A stretch of DNA of 50,118 nucleotides from Flavobacteriia bacterium. Lineage in GTDB: Bacteria > Bacteroidota > Bacteroidia > Flavobacteriales > Schleiferiaceae. The stretch lies in NCBI GenBank assembly GCA_013373425.1, contig JABXHW010000065.1, positions 1 to 50,118 on the forward strand. The letters run 5' to 3'. A program made the translations under genes and the position numbers. The notes beneath the pieces were generated by a model. The model did not search any database. It was not told the DNA's origin and saw nothing but the letters and a program-made list of their open reading frames with translations. Of this stretch, positions 16,763-26,827 are shown in pieces. Every line of letters begins with the position of its first letter. Positions within the stretch are counted from its first letter, which is position 1.

Positions 16763-16770
16763 CAAAGGTA
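16763..16770 (-). promoter_or_regulatory. Bacteroidota -7 box before folE
   Basis: TACCTTTG followed by CAAA on the minus strand is a perfect TAnnTTTG -7 element, 46 bases before the folE ATG at 16716. No convincing TTG element is seen 19-20 bases upstream. It implies that the 28-codon N-terminal extension of the folE frame is not translated. Confidence 0.5.
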
Positions 16771-16919
16771 GTCGTTTTCGTGCAGCTTATCCTTACCCAT
16801 CAGAGTGAGAAATAGGTGTAAAGTTCTTGCTCGATAAGTTGTTCAAGCACAATAAAATGTCAAACTTGCTTATTCCCTAAGAGACGGAGCCGAGACAACT
16901 TTAAAACGACAAGCGAGAT

Positions 16920-17978
16920 ATGCATGTTCGATTCATAGGTACTGGTCATGTTTTGCCGAGTGTGAAAGTGACCAATCAAGATTTTAAGAATCACACATTC
17001 TACGATGACAAAGGGGAGTTGTATCCGATGGACATGGATACCCTTTTGAATAAGTTCGAAGAAATCACGGGTATACGTGAAAGGCGCTACGCATCAGATG
17101 ATGAGCGTGCTTCAGACCTGGCAGCAGGTGCAGCAAAAGTAGCTATCGAAGAGGCAGGTATTGAGGTAGAGTCCATCGACTTAATCATTGTAGCTCACAA
17201 CTTTGGAGACATGGATTACGGGACCGGACGAACAGATATATTGCCCAGTCTTGCATCTCGTGTCAAGCACATACTTGGGATTAAGAATCCAGCATGTATT
17301 CCGTTTGATATCCTCTTCGGTTGTCCGGGATGGATACAGGGTGTACTGTTGGCCGAAATGTATATTCAAGCGGGTCGTGCGAAGCGCGCACTAGTGGTGG
17401 GTTGTGAAGCACTCTCGAGAGCATTGGATTCCCACGACCGAAACGGAATGATTTTCGCCGATGGAGCAGGCGCCTGTGTGATGGAAGCGTCCGATGATCA
17501 CGGAATTATTGGTCAGGCTGTGATGAATAAAGCTGAGGAAGAAGCCTATTACCTCTATGCAGGACACAGTCAGAAGCCAGGCGAAGATGAGAATGAACGC
17601 TTCATCAAAATGAATGGCCGCAAGATTTATGAGTTTGCGTTGAGAGAGGTTCCTGCTGCCATGAAAGTTGCATGCGACAATGCAGGAGTGGAGGCGAATG
17701 ATCTTGATATGATTTTCATGCATCAAGCTAATGCGAAATTGGATCACGCTGTGGTTCAGCGATTCTATCGTCTGTATGGCATCAAGGAGATTCCAGAGGA
17801 TGTGCTCCCTATGTCAGTCAACTGGTTGGGCAACAGCTCAGTGGCTACGGTTCCAACCTTGTTCGATTTAGTTCGGAAGACAGAATACGACGGACATAAA
17901 CTCAAACCCGGAGATACATTGCTCTTTGCTTCAGTAGGAGCAGGGATGAATGTCAATGCCTTCGTTTACAGATATTAA
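16920..17978 (+). CDS. 3-oxoacyl-ACP synthase III family protein (FabH-like ketosynthase)
   Basis: 352 residues, thiolase fold. The catalytic triad is in place: Cys135 in DILFGCPGWIQG, His268 in IFMHQANAKLD and Asn305 in NWLGNSSVATVP. DGAGACVMEA at 181-190 is the conserved Gly-rich stretch. GIRERRYASDDE near 51-62 is the FabH-type loop. It probably condenses an acyl-CoA with a malonyl- or other acyl-ACP. Whether it is the housekeeping FabH that starts fatty-acid synthesis or a paralogue for a special lipid cannot be told; an isolated gene without fab neighbours favours a paralogue. It is followed by a terminator. Confidence 0.88.
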   Translation: MHVRFIGTGHVLPSVKVTNQDFKNHTFYDDKGELYPMDMDTLLNKFEEITGIRERRYASDDERASDLAAGAAKVAIEEAGIEVESIDLIIVAHNFGDMDYGTGRTDILPSLASRVKHILGIKNPACIPFDILFGCPGWIQGVLLAEMYIQAGRAKRALVVGCEALSRALDSHDRNGMIFADGAGACVMEASDDHGIIGQAVMNKAEEEAYYLYAGHSQKPGEDENERFIKMNGRKIYEFALREVPAAMKVACDNAGVEANDLDMIFMHQANAKLDHAVVQRFYRLYGIKEIPEDVLPMSVNWLGNSSVATVPTLFDLVRKTEYDGHKLKPGDTLLFASVGAGMNVNAFVYRY

Positions 17979-17984
17979 ATAAGA

Positions 17985-18015
17985 AACCCCGATGGAATGC
18001 CACCGGGGTTTTTTC
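17985..18015. terminator. Bidirectional terminator between convergent genes
   Basis: AACCCCG (17985-17991) pairs with CGGGGTT (18004-18010). The stem continues inward with TGG/CCA after one A-C mismatch, around the loop AATG, and a T run follows on the plus strand. A short A run (17984-17986 area) on the other side makes weaker use possible for the convergent gene ending at 18034. Confidence 0.85.
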
Positions 18016-18033
18016 TTTTAGTCCTTTTAAAAA

Positions 18034-21000
18034 TCAATTTCCTTCAGGAAGATCTCCTTCAATGTATGGAGCGCCCGCGTCGTACGCCTGCTGCTTAATT
18101 CCATTGAGCAATTGAGCCGATGTACGGAGGGAAGTTAGTATTTCGGCAACTTCCGCCTGAACGGTTTCAAGGCTCTGTCTTTGCGTTTGATTTGGACTTG
18201 CACTCGAAGCTGAGCTTCCCCAAGCTGCGATGCCCATAATGCTGTTGAGGTCGGTTTTCGTTTCGAATTCGCGACGAGTCAAACTTTGATCACCTCTGAG
18301 CTCAATAACGATATCTGCCAAATCGTTGTCAATTGCTCTCAACTCACCAAGTAGTGCCATATCAGCGCCTGGTGTATTTCTGATGATGGCTTCAAGCTCT
18401 GTCACCATTTCGCGTTGTCTGTTCACTTCAGAATTCGCAGCATTCAAATCACGCGAAGCTCTGTTCAGCTCCATTTGGAAGGCATTGATTTGCTGGCCAT
18501 CTCCGGTGATCGTGGCGTTGTTGAGGTGTTTCAGCTCGAAACTAACAACTTCAGAAATTGGAGATGTTTCACCATTTGCCGTGCGATAAATCTGAACTGA
18601 ATAGGTTCCCTCAGGAGCAAATCCTATCGTTCCGCTATTTGTGATTGGTGCTCCTCTTGTTGAGAATCCACTCGTGCTTGCATACTGTCCGTCCCAGGTC
18701 CAACGACGAACGCCGGATTGGTCTGCGGTATTTACACGTCGAATTTCGTTGCCTTCAGCGTCGCGAATCACAAAGGTGAGATACGCCTGCTGGTAGCGAT
18801 CTTCAGCACGGATTTCCTCAGCGGAAGGGTAAGTAATCACTTCCATGTCTTTTTCTGCAGCACGTCGAGCTGCGGTTGGAGACTGGGCAGTTTCTGAGAT
18901 GTAATACGTGATGGTTGCTCCAATTGGTGGGTTGGCAGCCATGTAGTATGATGCTCCAAGGAAACCTGGTGCTCCGTATCCCAATGGGTTTGATTGTTGG
19001 AATACCAATCCATCTTCGATTGGGAAGATGTGCGCATCTGATTCGAATACCTCTGCTGTCATGTGTCTTAGAGGAGAGTAATCATCTAGGATGTAGAAAC
19101 CTCTACCGAAACTTGCCATGACTAAATCGTTCTCTTCACGCTGGATGTCGAGATCGCGAATGGCGATAGTAGGCATGCCAGCAGAAATCTGCTTCCAATT
19201 GTCACCGCCATCATTCGTGAAGAACACACCAAACTCAGTCCCAACGAAAAGAAGGTTTGGATCTTCATGATCTTCAACAATGGTGTAAACGCTTCCGCGC
19301 TCAGGGAGACCACTACCGATGTTCGTCCAACTTCTACCCATGTTATCACTTCGCATAACGTACGGCTTGAAGTCGCCGTTCTTATGATTGTTGAACACGG
19401 CATAGATGCGGTCTGCATTGTGTAGAGATGGCTCCAGGTCGTTCACGTATGTATTGGCCGGTACTCCAGGGAAGCTACTGTACTTCGTCCAGTTAGTACC
19501 ATCGTCCGTCGAGATTTGAATCAAGCCATCGTCAGTTCCTGCCATTAATACCCCTTTTGTAAGCGGGCTTTCAGCCAGAGAAACAATGTTTCCATAAATG
19601 GTGGTAGATCTGTTTTTTGCAATTGCGTCCATCGACCAAACTTGTCCCATCACTGGGAGCGTGTTTCTGTCAATTTGTTGTGATAAATCGGGAGATACTA
19701 AGTTCCATTCATCACCGCGGTTCGTCGATTTAAACACTCTGTTGGCTGCAAAGTACAAGGTGTTGTGGTCGTGAGGACTAATAATCAAAGGAGCGTCCCA
19801 GTTCCAGCGGAGTGGTGGCTCATTGCGAGGAACATCAGGCTTAATCGGCATCGTCTCTCCACTTGCTTTGTCAAAGCGAACGAGCCAGCCATACTGTGCC
19901 TGAGCGTAAACAATGTTTGGATCAACCGGGTCAATTTGGCTTTCGAAGCCATCACCAGTGTTGGTTACAAACCAGTCGCTATTCACGATTCCACGATCAT
20001 GTGTTGTTCTCGATGGTCCGCCTAATGAGAAATTATCCTGAGTTCCTCCATATACATAGTAGAAAGGCTCAGAACGATCGGCTGTCACTCGGTAGAATTG
20101 AGTGATAGGAAGATTTGGTTTGAAGTGCCAAGTTGATGCATTGTCCCATGTCTCGTATAGACCACCGTCGCAGCCCATCAAGAAGTGATTGGCGTCGTTA
20201 GGATCGATCCACATTGCATGGTTATCTACGTGCTTTCCAGATTCTGGCACACGATTGAATGTGCGGCCGCCATCTGTAGTAAACTGAGCATAGGTGTCCA
20301 TGGAGTACACGGTATTCAAATCATGCGGAGAGGCGAAGATTTCAACGTAGTAGTTGCCGGAAGTTTCATGTCCGCTCATCTTGCCCCAGCTTGCGCCACG
20401 GTTGTCTGAACGATAGAATCCATGTCCTTCAATACACGCGTAAAGCACATCTGGATTTACAGGGGAAATGTCCATTCCAATTCGGCCAACATCTCCACCT
20501 GGAAGACCTCGACTGAGCTTGTCGAAGCTAGCTCCTCCGTCGGTGCTTTTGTAGATAGCCGACTCCGGTCCACCAGAAATGTAGGTATATACATGACGAC
20601 GACGTTGGTGTGAAGTGGCGTAAATCACATCTGGGTTTCTCGGATCGAGGTGTACTTCGTTCACACCTGTGTGCTCTGAGATGTCAAGAATCTTCGTCCA
20701 AGTTTCGCCACCATTTGTAGTTTTATAAAGACCCCTATCACCGCCAGCGCTCCAAAGTGGACCATAGGCTGCCACGTAAACTACGTCTGAGTTGCGCGGG
20801 TCGACAGCAATCATTCCGATATGCTCAGAATTGCGCATAGCTTCGATGTGCGTCCACGAATTACCTCCGTCTTCCGACTTGTACAATCCGTCTCCATAGG
20901 CTACTGAACGCTGGTTGTTGTTTTCACCGGTTCCTACCCAGATGACATTCGAATTGTTTGGGTCGATTGTGATACATCCAATGGAGTAGGAGCCCTGTCC

Positions 21001-21252
21001 GTCGAAAATAGGACGATAGGTTACTCCGTGATTGGTAGTTTTCCAAACGCCTCCAGATGCGGCGGCAACGTAGTATTCGTCGTGATCATTAGGGTTGATA
21101 GCAAGGTCTGCAATTCGACCAGAAGTTGTTGCAGGGCCGATGTTTCTTGCTGATATACCCGATAAGTTTTGTGAGGACAGATACCAGTCGTCTTGAGCCG
21201 AAGTGGTCATTGCCACTAACAAAGACGACAGGACGAGTAATTGTCGTTTCAT
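18034..21252 (-). CDS. Sortilin/VPS10-like beta-propeller exported protein
   Basis: 1072 residues from ATG 21252, with a signal peptide (MKRQLLVLSSLLVAMTTSAQ). Many Asp-box type repeats are visible over about residues 60-720: VWKTTNHGVTYR, LYKSEDGGNSWTHI, LYKTTNGGETWTKI, IYKSTDGGASFDKL, FYRSDNRGASWGKM, VFKSTNRGDEWNLV, IQISTDDGTNWTKY and FFTNDGGDNWKQI. This matches the large sortilin/YVTN exported proteins (sometimes called glycosyl hydrolases) of Bacteroidota. A C-terminal tail (about 900-1010) has a long helical segment (NRASRDLNAANSEVNRQREMV) of coiled-coil character. No catalytic residues can be assigned. Single gene, facing a terminator downstream. Confidence 0.85.
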   Translation of the reverse strand: MKRQLLVLSSLLVAMTTSAQDDWYLSSQNLSGISARNIGPATTSGRIADLAINPNDHDEYYVAAASGGVWKTTNHGVTYRPIFDGQGSYSIGCITIDPNNSNVIWVGTGENNNQRSVAYGDGLYKSEDGGNSWTHIEAMRNSEHIGMIAVDPRNSDVVYVAAYGPLWSAGGDRGLYKTTNGGETWTKILDISEHTGVNEVHLDPRNPDVIYATSHQRRRHVYTYISGGPESAIYKSTDGGASFDKLSRGLPGGDVGRIGMDISPVNPDVLYACIEGHGFYRSDNRGASWGKMSGHETSGNYYVEIFASPHDLNTVYSMDTYAQFTTDGGRTFNRVPESGKHVDNHAMWIDPNDANHFLMGCDGGLYETWDNASTWHFKPNLPITQFYRVTADRSEPFYYVYGGTQDNFSLGGPSRTTHDRGIVNSDWFVTNTGDGFESQIDPVDPNIVYAQAQYGWLVRFDKASGETMPIKPDVPRNEPPLRWNWDAPLIISPHDHNTLYFAANRVFKSTNRGDEWNLVSPDLSQQIDRNTLPVMGQVWSMDAIAKNRSTTIYGNIVSLAESPLTKGVLMAGTDDGLIQISTDDGTNWTKYSSFPGVPANTYVNDLEPSLHNADRIYAVFNNHKNGDFKPYVMRSDNMGRSWTNIGSGLPERGSVYTIVEDHEDPNLLFVGTEFGVFFTNDGGDNWKQISAGMPTIAIRDLDIQREENDLVMASFGRGFYILDDYSPLRHMTAEVFESDAHIFPIEDGLVFQQSNPLGYGAPGFLGASYYMAANPPIGATITYYISETAQSPTAARRAAEKDMEVITYPSAEEIRAEDRYQQAYLTFVIRDAEGNEIRRVNTADQSGVRRWTWDGQYASTSGFSTRGAPITNSGTIGFAPEGTYSVQIYRTANGETSPISEVVSFELKHLNNATITGDGQQINAFQMELNRASRDLNAANSEVNRQREMVTELEAIIRNTPGADMALLGELRAIDNDLADIVIELRGDQSLTRREFETKTDLNSIMGIAAWGSSASSASPNQTQRQSLETVQAEVAEILTSLRTSAQLLNGIKQQAYDAGAPYIEGDLPEGN

Positions 21253-21300
21253 AGTCATATAAGTTGAGAACGTTGAAGATACTTAAATCTCAATACCTAC

Positions 21301-23841
21301 TTAAACTTGGGCAGGCTGGATAAGTTCAGAGATCTTTTCGATCAGTTCTGCGCCTTGGAATGGCTTGGTGAGCACATCGTTCATGCCAGTTTTCAAAGCC
21401 TTTTCCTTGGTTTCACCTTGAACATCAGCGGTGAGCGCGACAATCGGAATCTCTTTGTACTGTCGCATTTTTCGAATCTCTTTCGTAGAGTCGAAGCCAT
21501 TCATAACAGGCATTTGAATGTCCATCAATATAATATCGAAGGATTCTCTTTTACAGAGTTCGATTGCCTCAGTGCCGTCGTTGGCAATAACCACTTCAAT
21601 ATTTGAGGGTCTAAGAATTCGCTGCGCGACGAACTGGTTCATCTTGTCATCTTCAACCAAAAGTAACCGTCGCCCATCTAAACTGGTGAGTTCTTTTTGC
21701 TCGCGTTTTACTTCTTCTTTTGCATTCTCCAATGGAACGGAAAAAGCGAAGGTTGAGCCTTTTCCCATCTTACTCTGAACTGATATAGATCCTCCCATGA
21801 GTTCAACCAGTTGTTTACAAATCGCCAGGCCTAAACCCGTACCACCAAATCGCGAGTGGATATCGTTGTTTCCTTGGTGAAATTCATCAAAAATGTTTGG
21901 AAGTGCTTCTTCCGATATGCCAATTCCTGAATCTTCAATTTCAAAATTTACCCGGTAGCCTTTCGGACTTTTTTCATCCTCGTGAACACGTATTTGAACA
22001 TGGCCTTGCTCGGTGAATTTGACCGCATTAGATACTAAGTTGTTGAGAATCTGCTGGAGCTTACTTGCATCACCATATAGCGTTTTTGGCAGCGATGTCG
22101 CGATGCGCAGGTGCACAATGCTGCTATTGAGTTGAGCTCTTTTTCTATTGAGCGCAGCGATGTCCTCCACGAGTTCGTGAAGGTTGAAATTTTCTGGTGA
22201 CAATTCAACACGACCTGCTTCAAGTCGTGAATAGTCGAGAATGTCGTCAACGAGAGCGGTTAGACGCATGGAGCTGTGGTTGATGTTTCGAACAAGCTGT
22301 TCTTGATCTGCGCTGAGGTTATGTTGAAGGAGCACTTCAGTTAGTCCACCAATGGCATTCATCGGAGTTCTAATTTCGTGACTCATCTTACTCATGAACG
22401 TGGATTTCTCTTTTAGGGATTCTTCTAACAGCTCATTTGTGCGTTTCAGTTGTTGGTTGGTTAATTCAATTTCTGTTTTCTGTTCAATGATGAGTCGATT
22501 GTCTGCAGCCGCTTGCATTCTCTTCTTTCTGGCCTGAGCAAGAAGGTATCCAAGAATGACCAAGAACACTGTGAATGAAAAAAGGAAAATATAGAGAACA
22601 GTGTTGATTTGTCGATTCTTCATAAGCGCCTCCTCCTGGAGCGCTCGAATCTGATCATTGTCCTCTGCCTGACGCATGAGTTCTTGAAGCTCGAGCTCAT
22701 ATCGTTTACTGGCAATCTCAATATTAGATGCTTCTCCCTCTAAGAAGTCGTGTAGCTCTATCAGTTCCTCCTGTCTTCCAAATGCAGATTGATAGTCCGA
22801 CTGTTTGAGATCGTATTCAATGAGCAACTCGAGAACATCAGACTTTATAGCCCAGAGTTCATAAGTGTTGGATACTTCATAAGCTTCTTGGGCCTTCATG
22901 TAAGCCATCTCTTCATTTCCCAGCTCATCGAAAAGCTTTGAGGCTAAAATGCAAGTTTGAGCTTCATAATTGGTAAAGCCAATCGTTGTTGCAATGGTCA
23001 TGGCAGAATCCAAATAGGCCATAGCCTTGGGGTACTCACCAAGTTCAAAGTAACTTTCAGCAGTAAGTTGATAGAGGTTCCAGAATCGCTCCATCACGAT
23101 AATCTCATCATCTATAAGGTGATGAGTTCTATTCAAGGCTTCTAAGTAATAGGTAAGCGAACTGTCGTATTCTTCAAAGTAAGAGTGAAGCGCGCCAAAT
23201 TGTTGATAGGAGTGTATGATAAGTTCCTCTTCGCCAAAATCCTTCCTCAAACTGAGGGCAGTTACGTAGTAGCTTTTTGCCGTGGATTTATTGCCCCGTT
23301 CCTCTTCAACGAGGCCTAGATTATTGTAAGCAACCGCATGTGCCGCCCTCAAATCAAACTCGTCTGATTCAACAGAAATAGCCTTTTTGTAATATTCTTC
23401 AGCATCTTCATAGTATTCGATGTCGAAAAAGATGTTGCCAATATTGATGAGTCCGTATACATATGATCCCGTCTCATTTAGCTCTCCAAAGATTTCTGTA
23501 GCAATGAGATGGTTTTCAATCGCGTTTTCGTCAAGTCCATTGCCGCGATAGATGTTGCCGATATGATTGTACATATCCGCAACGGCCTTTTCATTGTTCT
23601 TGAGTTCTGCAAACTCCAACAGTTCAGCGGCAACCTCAATTGCTCTTGCTGGATCCCGAGATCCGAATGAGAAGACATTCTTATAATACAGCTCGAAAAT
23701 CTCGTTGGTGGCTGTGCAATCTTGAATTGATGTACTAATAGAATCTAGTTTTCTATCAATGTCAGAATACGAGCTAACCTGCCCCAATGTAGAGAGAGGG
23801 GTGAGCAAGAGTACACCAAAGGTTAGTAGATATCGTAGCAT
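21301..23841 (-). CDS. TPR-sensor hybrid histidine kinase with receiver domain
   Basis: 846 residues in one chain: signal sequence (1-20), periplasmic TPR array (about 45-380), a coiled segment, one membrane helix at about 414-436 (VLYIFLFSFTVFLVILGYLLA), a second coiled linker, a HisKA domain with the phospho-acceptor His488 in MSKMSHEIRTPMN, an HATPase domain (N box NNLVSNAVKFT, G1 EDSGIGIS, G2 FGGTGLGLAI) and a C-terminal receiver with Asp774 in ILMDIQMPVMNG. TPR-type ectodomains usually sense protein or peptide partners. No separate DNA-binding regulator or Hpt protein is adjacent, so the output route is unknown. Confidence 0.93.
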   Translation of the reverse strand: MLRYLLTFGVLLLTPLSTLGQVSSYSDIDRKLDSISTSIQDCTATNEIFELYYKNVFSFGSRDPARAIEVAAELLEFAELKNNEKAVADMYNHIGNIYRGNGLDENAIENHLIATEIFGELNETGSYVYGLINIGNIFFDIEYYEDAEEYYKKAISVESDEFDLRAAHAVAYNNLGLVEEERGNKSTAKSYYVTALSLRKDFGEEELIIHSYQQFGALHSYFEEYDSSLTYYLEALNRTHHLIDDEIIVMERFWNLYQLTAESYFELGEYPKAMAYLDSAMTIATTIGFTNYEAQTCILASKLFDELGNEEMAYMKAQEAYEVSNTYELWAIKSDVLELLIEYDLKQSDYQSAFGRQEELIELHDFLEGEASNIEIASKRYELELQELMRQAEDNDQIRALQEEALMKNRQINTVLYIFLFSFTVFLVILGYLLAQARKKRMQAAADNRLIIEQKTEIELTNQQLKRTNELLEESLKEKSTFMSKMSHEIRTPMNAIGGLTEVLLQHNLSADQEQLVRNINHSSMRLTALVDDILDYSRLEAGRVELSPENFNLHELVEDIAALNRKRAQLNSSIVHLRIATSLPKTLYGDASKLQQILNNLVSNAVKFTEQGHVQIRVHEDEKSPKGYRVNFEIEDSGIGISEEALPNIFDEFHQGNNDIHSRFGGTGLGLAICKQLVELMGGSISVQSKMGKGSTFAFSVPLENAKEEVKREQKELTSLDGRRLLLVEDDKMNQFVAQRILRPSNIEVVIANDGTEAIELCKRESFDIILMDIQMPVMNGFDSTKEIRKMRQYKEIPIVALTADVQGETKEKALKTGMNDVLTKPFQGAELIEKISELIQPAQV

Positions 23842-23903
23842 CTTGTCAATATGACAAGAGCCAAATTAAGAGATTCTGAGGTTTTTATGAACGCTCGCGA
23901 AAT

Positions 23904-25340
23904 TTATATGCGGAAATAAAGAGTAGTAACAATGAAGTGTCCGTACTCTGATCTACTTACAGCGTTCACTAGCTCAGGGGCATAGAAGTAGAATTCGTTG
24001 TTTCTAGTTCTCAATGAATAGGCTAAATCAATTCCCCATCTATTGTCTTTGAAACCAACACCGCCAGAATACTGACTCGCCAGTTGATTATCATCGGTGA
24101 ATGGTGACGTAGTAATGTGATACCCTCCTCTAATAAAGAGTTGGTCGAATCTCATCTCGCCGCCAATTCTGATGTCGTGCCACGGTTTTACAAAGTCGGC
24201 GATGTCTTCATTGATAAAGTCGAGTGAGCCTGGGAATTCACTAGAGCGAACGCTTGCGAAAGGCATAGATTGAAATGCATAATCGACAGAGAGTAGTCCA
24301 TTCTTTTCAAAGACGTAGGCATATCCCACTCCGAATTTAGCAGGAGTGGTCATTTGCCAATTAAATGCATTGAATGGTTGTTCACTTGTTGTTGAACCAC
24401 CTGAGTTGGCATAGTTACCAACCAAGGTTGAGCTTCCTTCTTGCACGAGATTCCACCAAGTAGGCGTGTGCACGTAGGCTGATATCCTTCCGATTTCTTT
24501 ATCTGTGAAGATGGCACCAAATTTCAGTTGAAATCCAATACCGGTAAGACTGTATCTATTTGTCCAAGTGAGCCCGTCATATGAGCTAGAGGCGTCGTAG
24601 TTCGACTCAGAGTAAACTTCCTCAGTACTGTACGATAAGGTGGGTATTTCGATGGAGCCACCGATGTTCCAAGTGTCGTCTGTTTGCACGGCAAAGTCGA
24701 TACCCAGAATGCCCTTTCCACCGCTCGATTCATAAGCTTGTCTCTGAGTAACCTGGGCACCACCTGCGTATTGATTCCATTGTCCATTGTTGTACCCAAT
24801 CAAGCCTACATCGTTGGCCATGTCTTCATAGAGTAGGCCGGCATCTGCTAAGCTTTCTCCATTTGGTGCGTAGAAGTTGGCGAGAATCAACCATTGATCA
24901 ACTACAGATGAGTTGATATTCGAACCTTCGGCAATGTGTTTGAAACCATAATCGTTGGTGCGGTGGTATCTGAGTCCGAAGTTGAAGTGTGAGGTGTTGC
25001 TTATGTTCTTGTGTGAAACCAAGCCTAACTGGGAGAATCGGAGCTGACCGTCGTAATCACTACCTTGGAATCCCTCGTAATTTGTATTCGTAGTAGTGGC
25101 TCGATAATACGTAGAGAAAGTGATTTCGCTGTGGCGATACACTGCTAGGCCTGCCGGGTTCATGCTAATGGCCCCTATGTCATTGCCGAGTGCTGAGAAC
25201 GCTCCACCCATGCTGATGAATCGAGCACTTCCAAGATCATCTGGTCTGGAGATGCGAATTACATCGCTGTAATCTTGGGCTGTTGCCGTAAAGGACAAGA
25301 GCAGAATGGGCATGAGTATAGCTAGTGCGAACTTTCGCAT
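23904..25340 (-). CDS. FadL/OmpP1-type outer-membrane protein
   Basis: 478 residues with a signal peptide (MRKFALAILMPILLLSFTATAQ). The mature N-terminus, DLGSARFISMGGAFSALGNDIGAISMNPAGLAVYRHSEITFS, is the hatch motif of FadL/OmpP1-like barrels (G-G-A-x-x-A-x-x-x-D-x-x-x-x-x-x-N-P-A-G-L). Later segments alternate strands and Tyr-rich turns, ending FIVTTLYFRI with an outer-membrane terminal strand. FadL family members import hydrophobic molecules; the ligand is unknown here. In Bacteroidota such genes are often beside proS, as here, with one lipoprotein gene between. A single transcription unit with the upstream lipoprotein is likely (31-base gap). Confidence 0.88.
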   Translation of the reverse strand: MRKFALAILMPILLLSFTATAQDYSDVIRISRPDDLGSARFISMGGAFSALGNDIGAISMNPAGLAVYRHSEITFSTYYRATTTNTNYEGFQGSDYDGQLRFSQLGLVSHKNISNTSHFNFGLRYHRTNDYGFKHIAEGSNINSSVVDQWLILANFYAPNGESLADAGLLYEDMANDVGLIGYNNGQWNQYAGGAQVTQRQAYESSGGKGILGIDFAVQTDDTWNIGGSIEIPTLSYSTEEVYSESNYDASSSYDGLTWTNRYSLTGIGFQLKFGAIFTDKEIGRISAYVHTPTWWNLVQEGSSTLVGNYANSGGSTTSEQPFNAFNWQMTTPAKFGVGYAYVFEKNGLLSVDYAFQSMPFASVRSSEFPGSLDFINEDIADFVKPWHDIRIGGEMRFDQLFIRGGYHITTSPFTDDNQLASQYSGGVGFKDNRWGIDLAYSLRTRNNEFYFYAPELVNAVSRSEYGHFIVTTLYFRI

Positions 25341-25371
25341 GGCATTAGTTTTTGAAGATTATTTCGTGTTT

Positions 25372-26757
25372 TTATCTGCGGCGAACAACGTTGCTGCTTC
25401 GCGATGAATTCCCAGAAGAGTTGCCTCCTCTACTGCGTGAAGGGCTAACATTTCTGGATGGTGACGATTCGCGGCGAGATGGAGTCACGTTACGTGAACG
25501 TTGCTCTGGCTCTCGGTTTATCGAAGGCGTAGTTCGACTGCGCTGTGGTTGAACGTTACGACTTGGTTGTGATCTGGACGCAGGTTCATAGTTGCGGCTC
25601 GGACGACTTGCAGGTGCAGTACGCTCACGTGAAGGAGAGGTGTTCTCATTCCACCATGACCCTCTGCTAGGAGTAGTCTCTCTTTCTCTCTCAACAGTAC
25701 GGGTTGGCTGATTCCACTCACGCGTATTATTTGAAGGACGGCGAACAGGTTCTGCTTCACCTCTGCTTACAACGCTTGGTTCTGTCATTCGGACAGGGCG
25801 AGTGTAACGCTCTTGCTGCGCGGGTCTGTGTGCAGGAGTTGACTCACCTGCTCTTCTAGCCACCACTCTTTCGCTAGGAGTAGCTCCGCCGCGACCTACT
25901 GTGTTTCCTCGTGTCGCAATTCCGCCAGTTTGTACAGGTTGGTCGAATTCAGGTGATAATGTACGCAGTCGGCTCGCTGTTCTAGTGCGGTCTACCGTCG
26001 GGCGGTCGTTTGTAGCCACTCCAGAAGTTGAAGAAGGAAGATTGCGTTTTCCGCTACCACCTACAGTTCTTCCACCGCTAGGGACATTGAATCGGTTAGG
26101 AGTAGGTCCGTAGAAAGTACGTCCTCCCGTACCGGCAACTGGTTGTCCAACAGAACCTCCATTTCCCCAGCCATTGCCTCCACCGTAATAAGAAGGGCAA
26201 TATCCATAAGGAGAGCCGTAAGGGCCGTTGTTGTATCTCCATCGATTCCATCTGTTCCATGGATTCCAAGGGTCGTAAAAACCGTATGGCGAACCCCATC
26301 CCCAGCTTGGACCATAGCCCCAGCCGTATCCATAGCCATAACCAATTCCGTAAGGGTTGAAGAATGGATCATTCCAGCCATATCCCCAGTAAGGGTCGTA
26401 GTAAGGATTGAATCCAAAGTTGCTTCGACCAAACCCATATCCAAAGTAGATGTTCACGTTTGGATTGTTATTGAAGAACTGGCCGTTATTTCTATTGTTG
26501 CGAAGGTCGTTATTGACAATCGAAGGATCGTAGTAGTCGTAGTCTTGCGAAGATGTTGATGAATTGCTGGAGGTAGTTTCCTCATCCAGAAGACCGAGGT
26601 CTTCGGCCATCAAGCTCCCACCGTATTCTGAATCATAATAGATTCCATCGTCATAGTAATTCGAAACGATATCATTGGAGCTAGAGCAACTGGAGAGGGT
26701 TACGCCGAGGAGGGCGGTGATCGTATAAATTATCGGATGTGCTACTCTAGTTTTCAT
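25372..26757 (-). CDS. Low-complexity lipoprotein: Gly/Tyr/Trp-rich and Arg/Ser-rich
   Basis: 461 residues from ATG 26757. [27 protein letters not shown] gives a lipoprotein signal. After an Asp/Tyr/Ser-rich stretch comes an aromatic Gly region (about 100-200: [39 protein letters not shown]), then from about 250 to the end a strongly basic Arg/Ser/Pro/Thr region with repeats such as PSRN, PSRE and SRS, ending SSNVVRRR. It is probably surface-exposed and may interact with polysaccharide or nucleic acid; this is inference from composition only. It is read divergently from proS across 70 bases. No named family recognised. Confidence 0.75.
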   Translation of the reverse strand: MKTRVAHPIIYTITALLGVTLSSCSSSNDIVSNYYDDGIYYDSEYGGSLMAEDLGLLDEETTSSNSSTSSQDYDYYDPSIVNNDLRNNRNNGQFFNNNPNVNIYFGYGFGRSNFGFNPYYDPYWGYGWNDPFFNPYGIGYGYGYGWGYGPSWGWGSPYGFYDPWNPWNRWNRWRYNNGPYGSPYGYCPSYYGGGNGWGNGGSVGQPVAGTGGRTFYGPTPNRFNVPSGGRTVGGSGKRNLPSSTSGVATNDRPTVDRTRTASRLRTLSPEFDQPVQTGGIATRGNTVGRGGATPSERVVARRAGESTPAHRPAQQERYTRPVRMTEPSVVSRGEAEPVRRPSNNTREWNQPTRTVERERETTPSRGSWWNENTSPSRERTAPASRPSRNYEPASRSQPSRNVQPQRSRTTPSINREPEQRSRNVTPSRRESSPSRNVSPSRSRGGNSSGNSSRSSNVVRRR

Positions 26758-26827
26758 GACTATTGATGCTTTTTGTTTCATAACTTCGCACTTTAAAAGT
26801 TACAAAATTCATACCAAAGGAAGAAGC

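Noticed and set aside
16717-16800. N-terminal extension of folE to the ATG at 16800
   Set aside because: A TACCTTTG promoter box lies inside this stretch and the extension has no similarity to the family as I know it.
16920-17978. Housekeeping fabH gene symbol
   Set aside because: The triad is right, but the gene stands alone without fab, plsX or rpmF neighbours, so the symbol was withheld.
26143-26559. 138-codon plus-strand open frame opposite the low-complexity lipoprotein gene
   Set aside because: Its Val/Ile/Arg/Ser pattern is the complement of the Gly/Tyr/Asn-rich codons of the real minus-strand gene, so it is a shadow.
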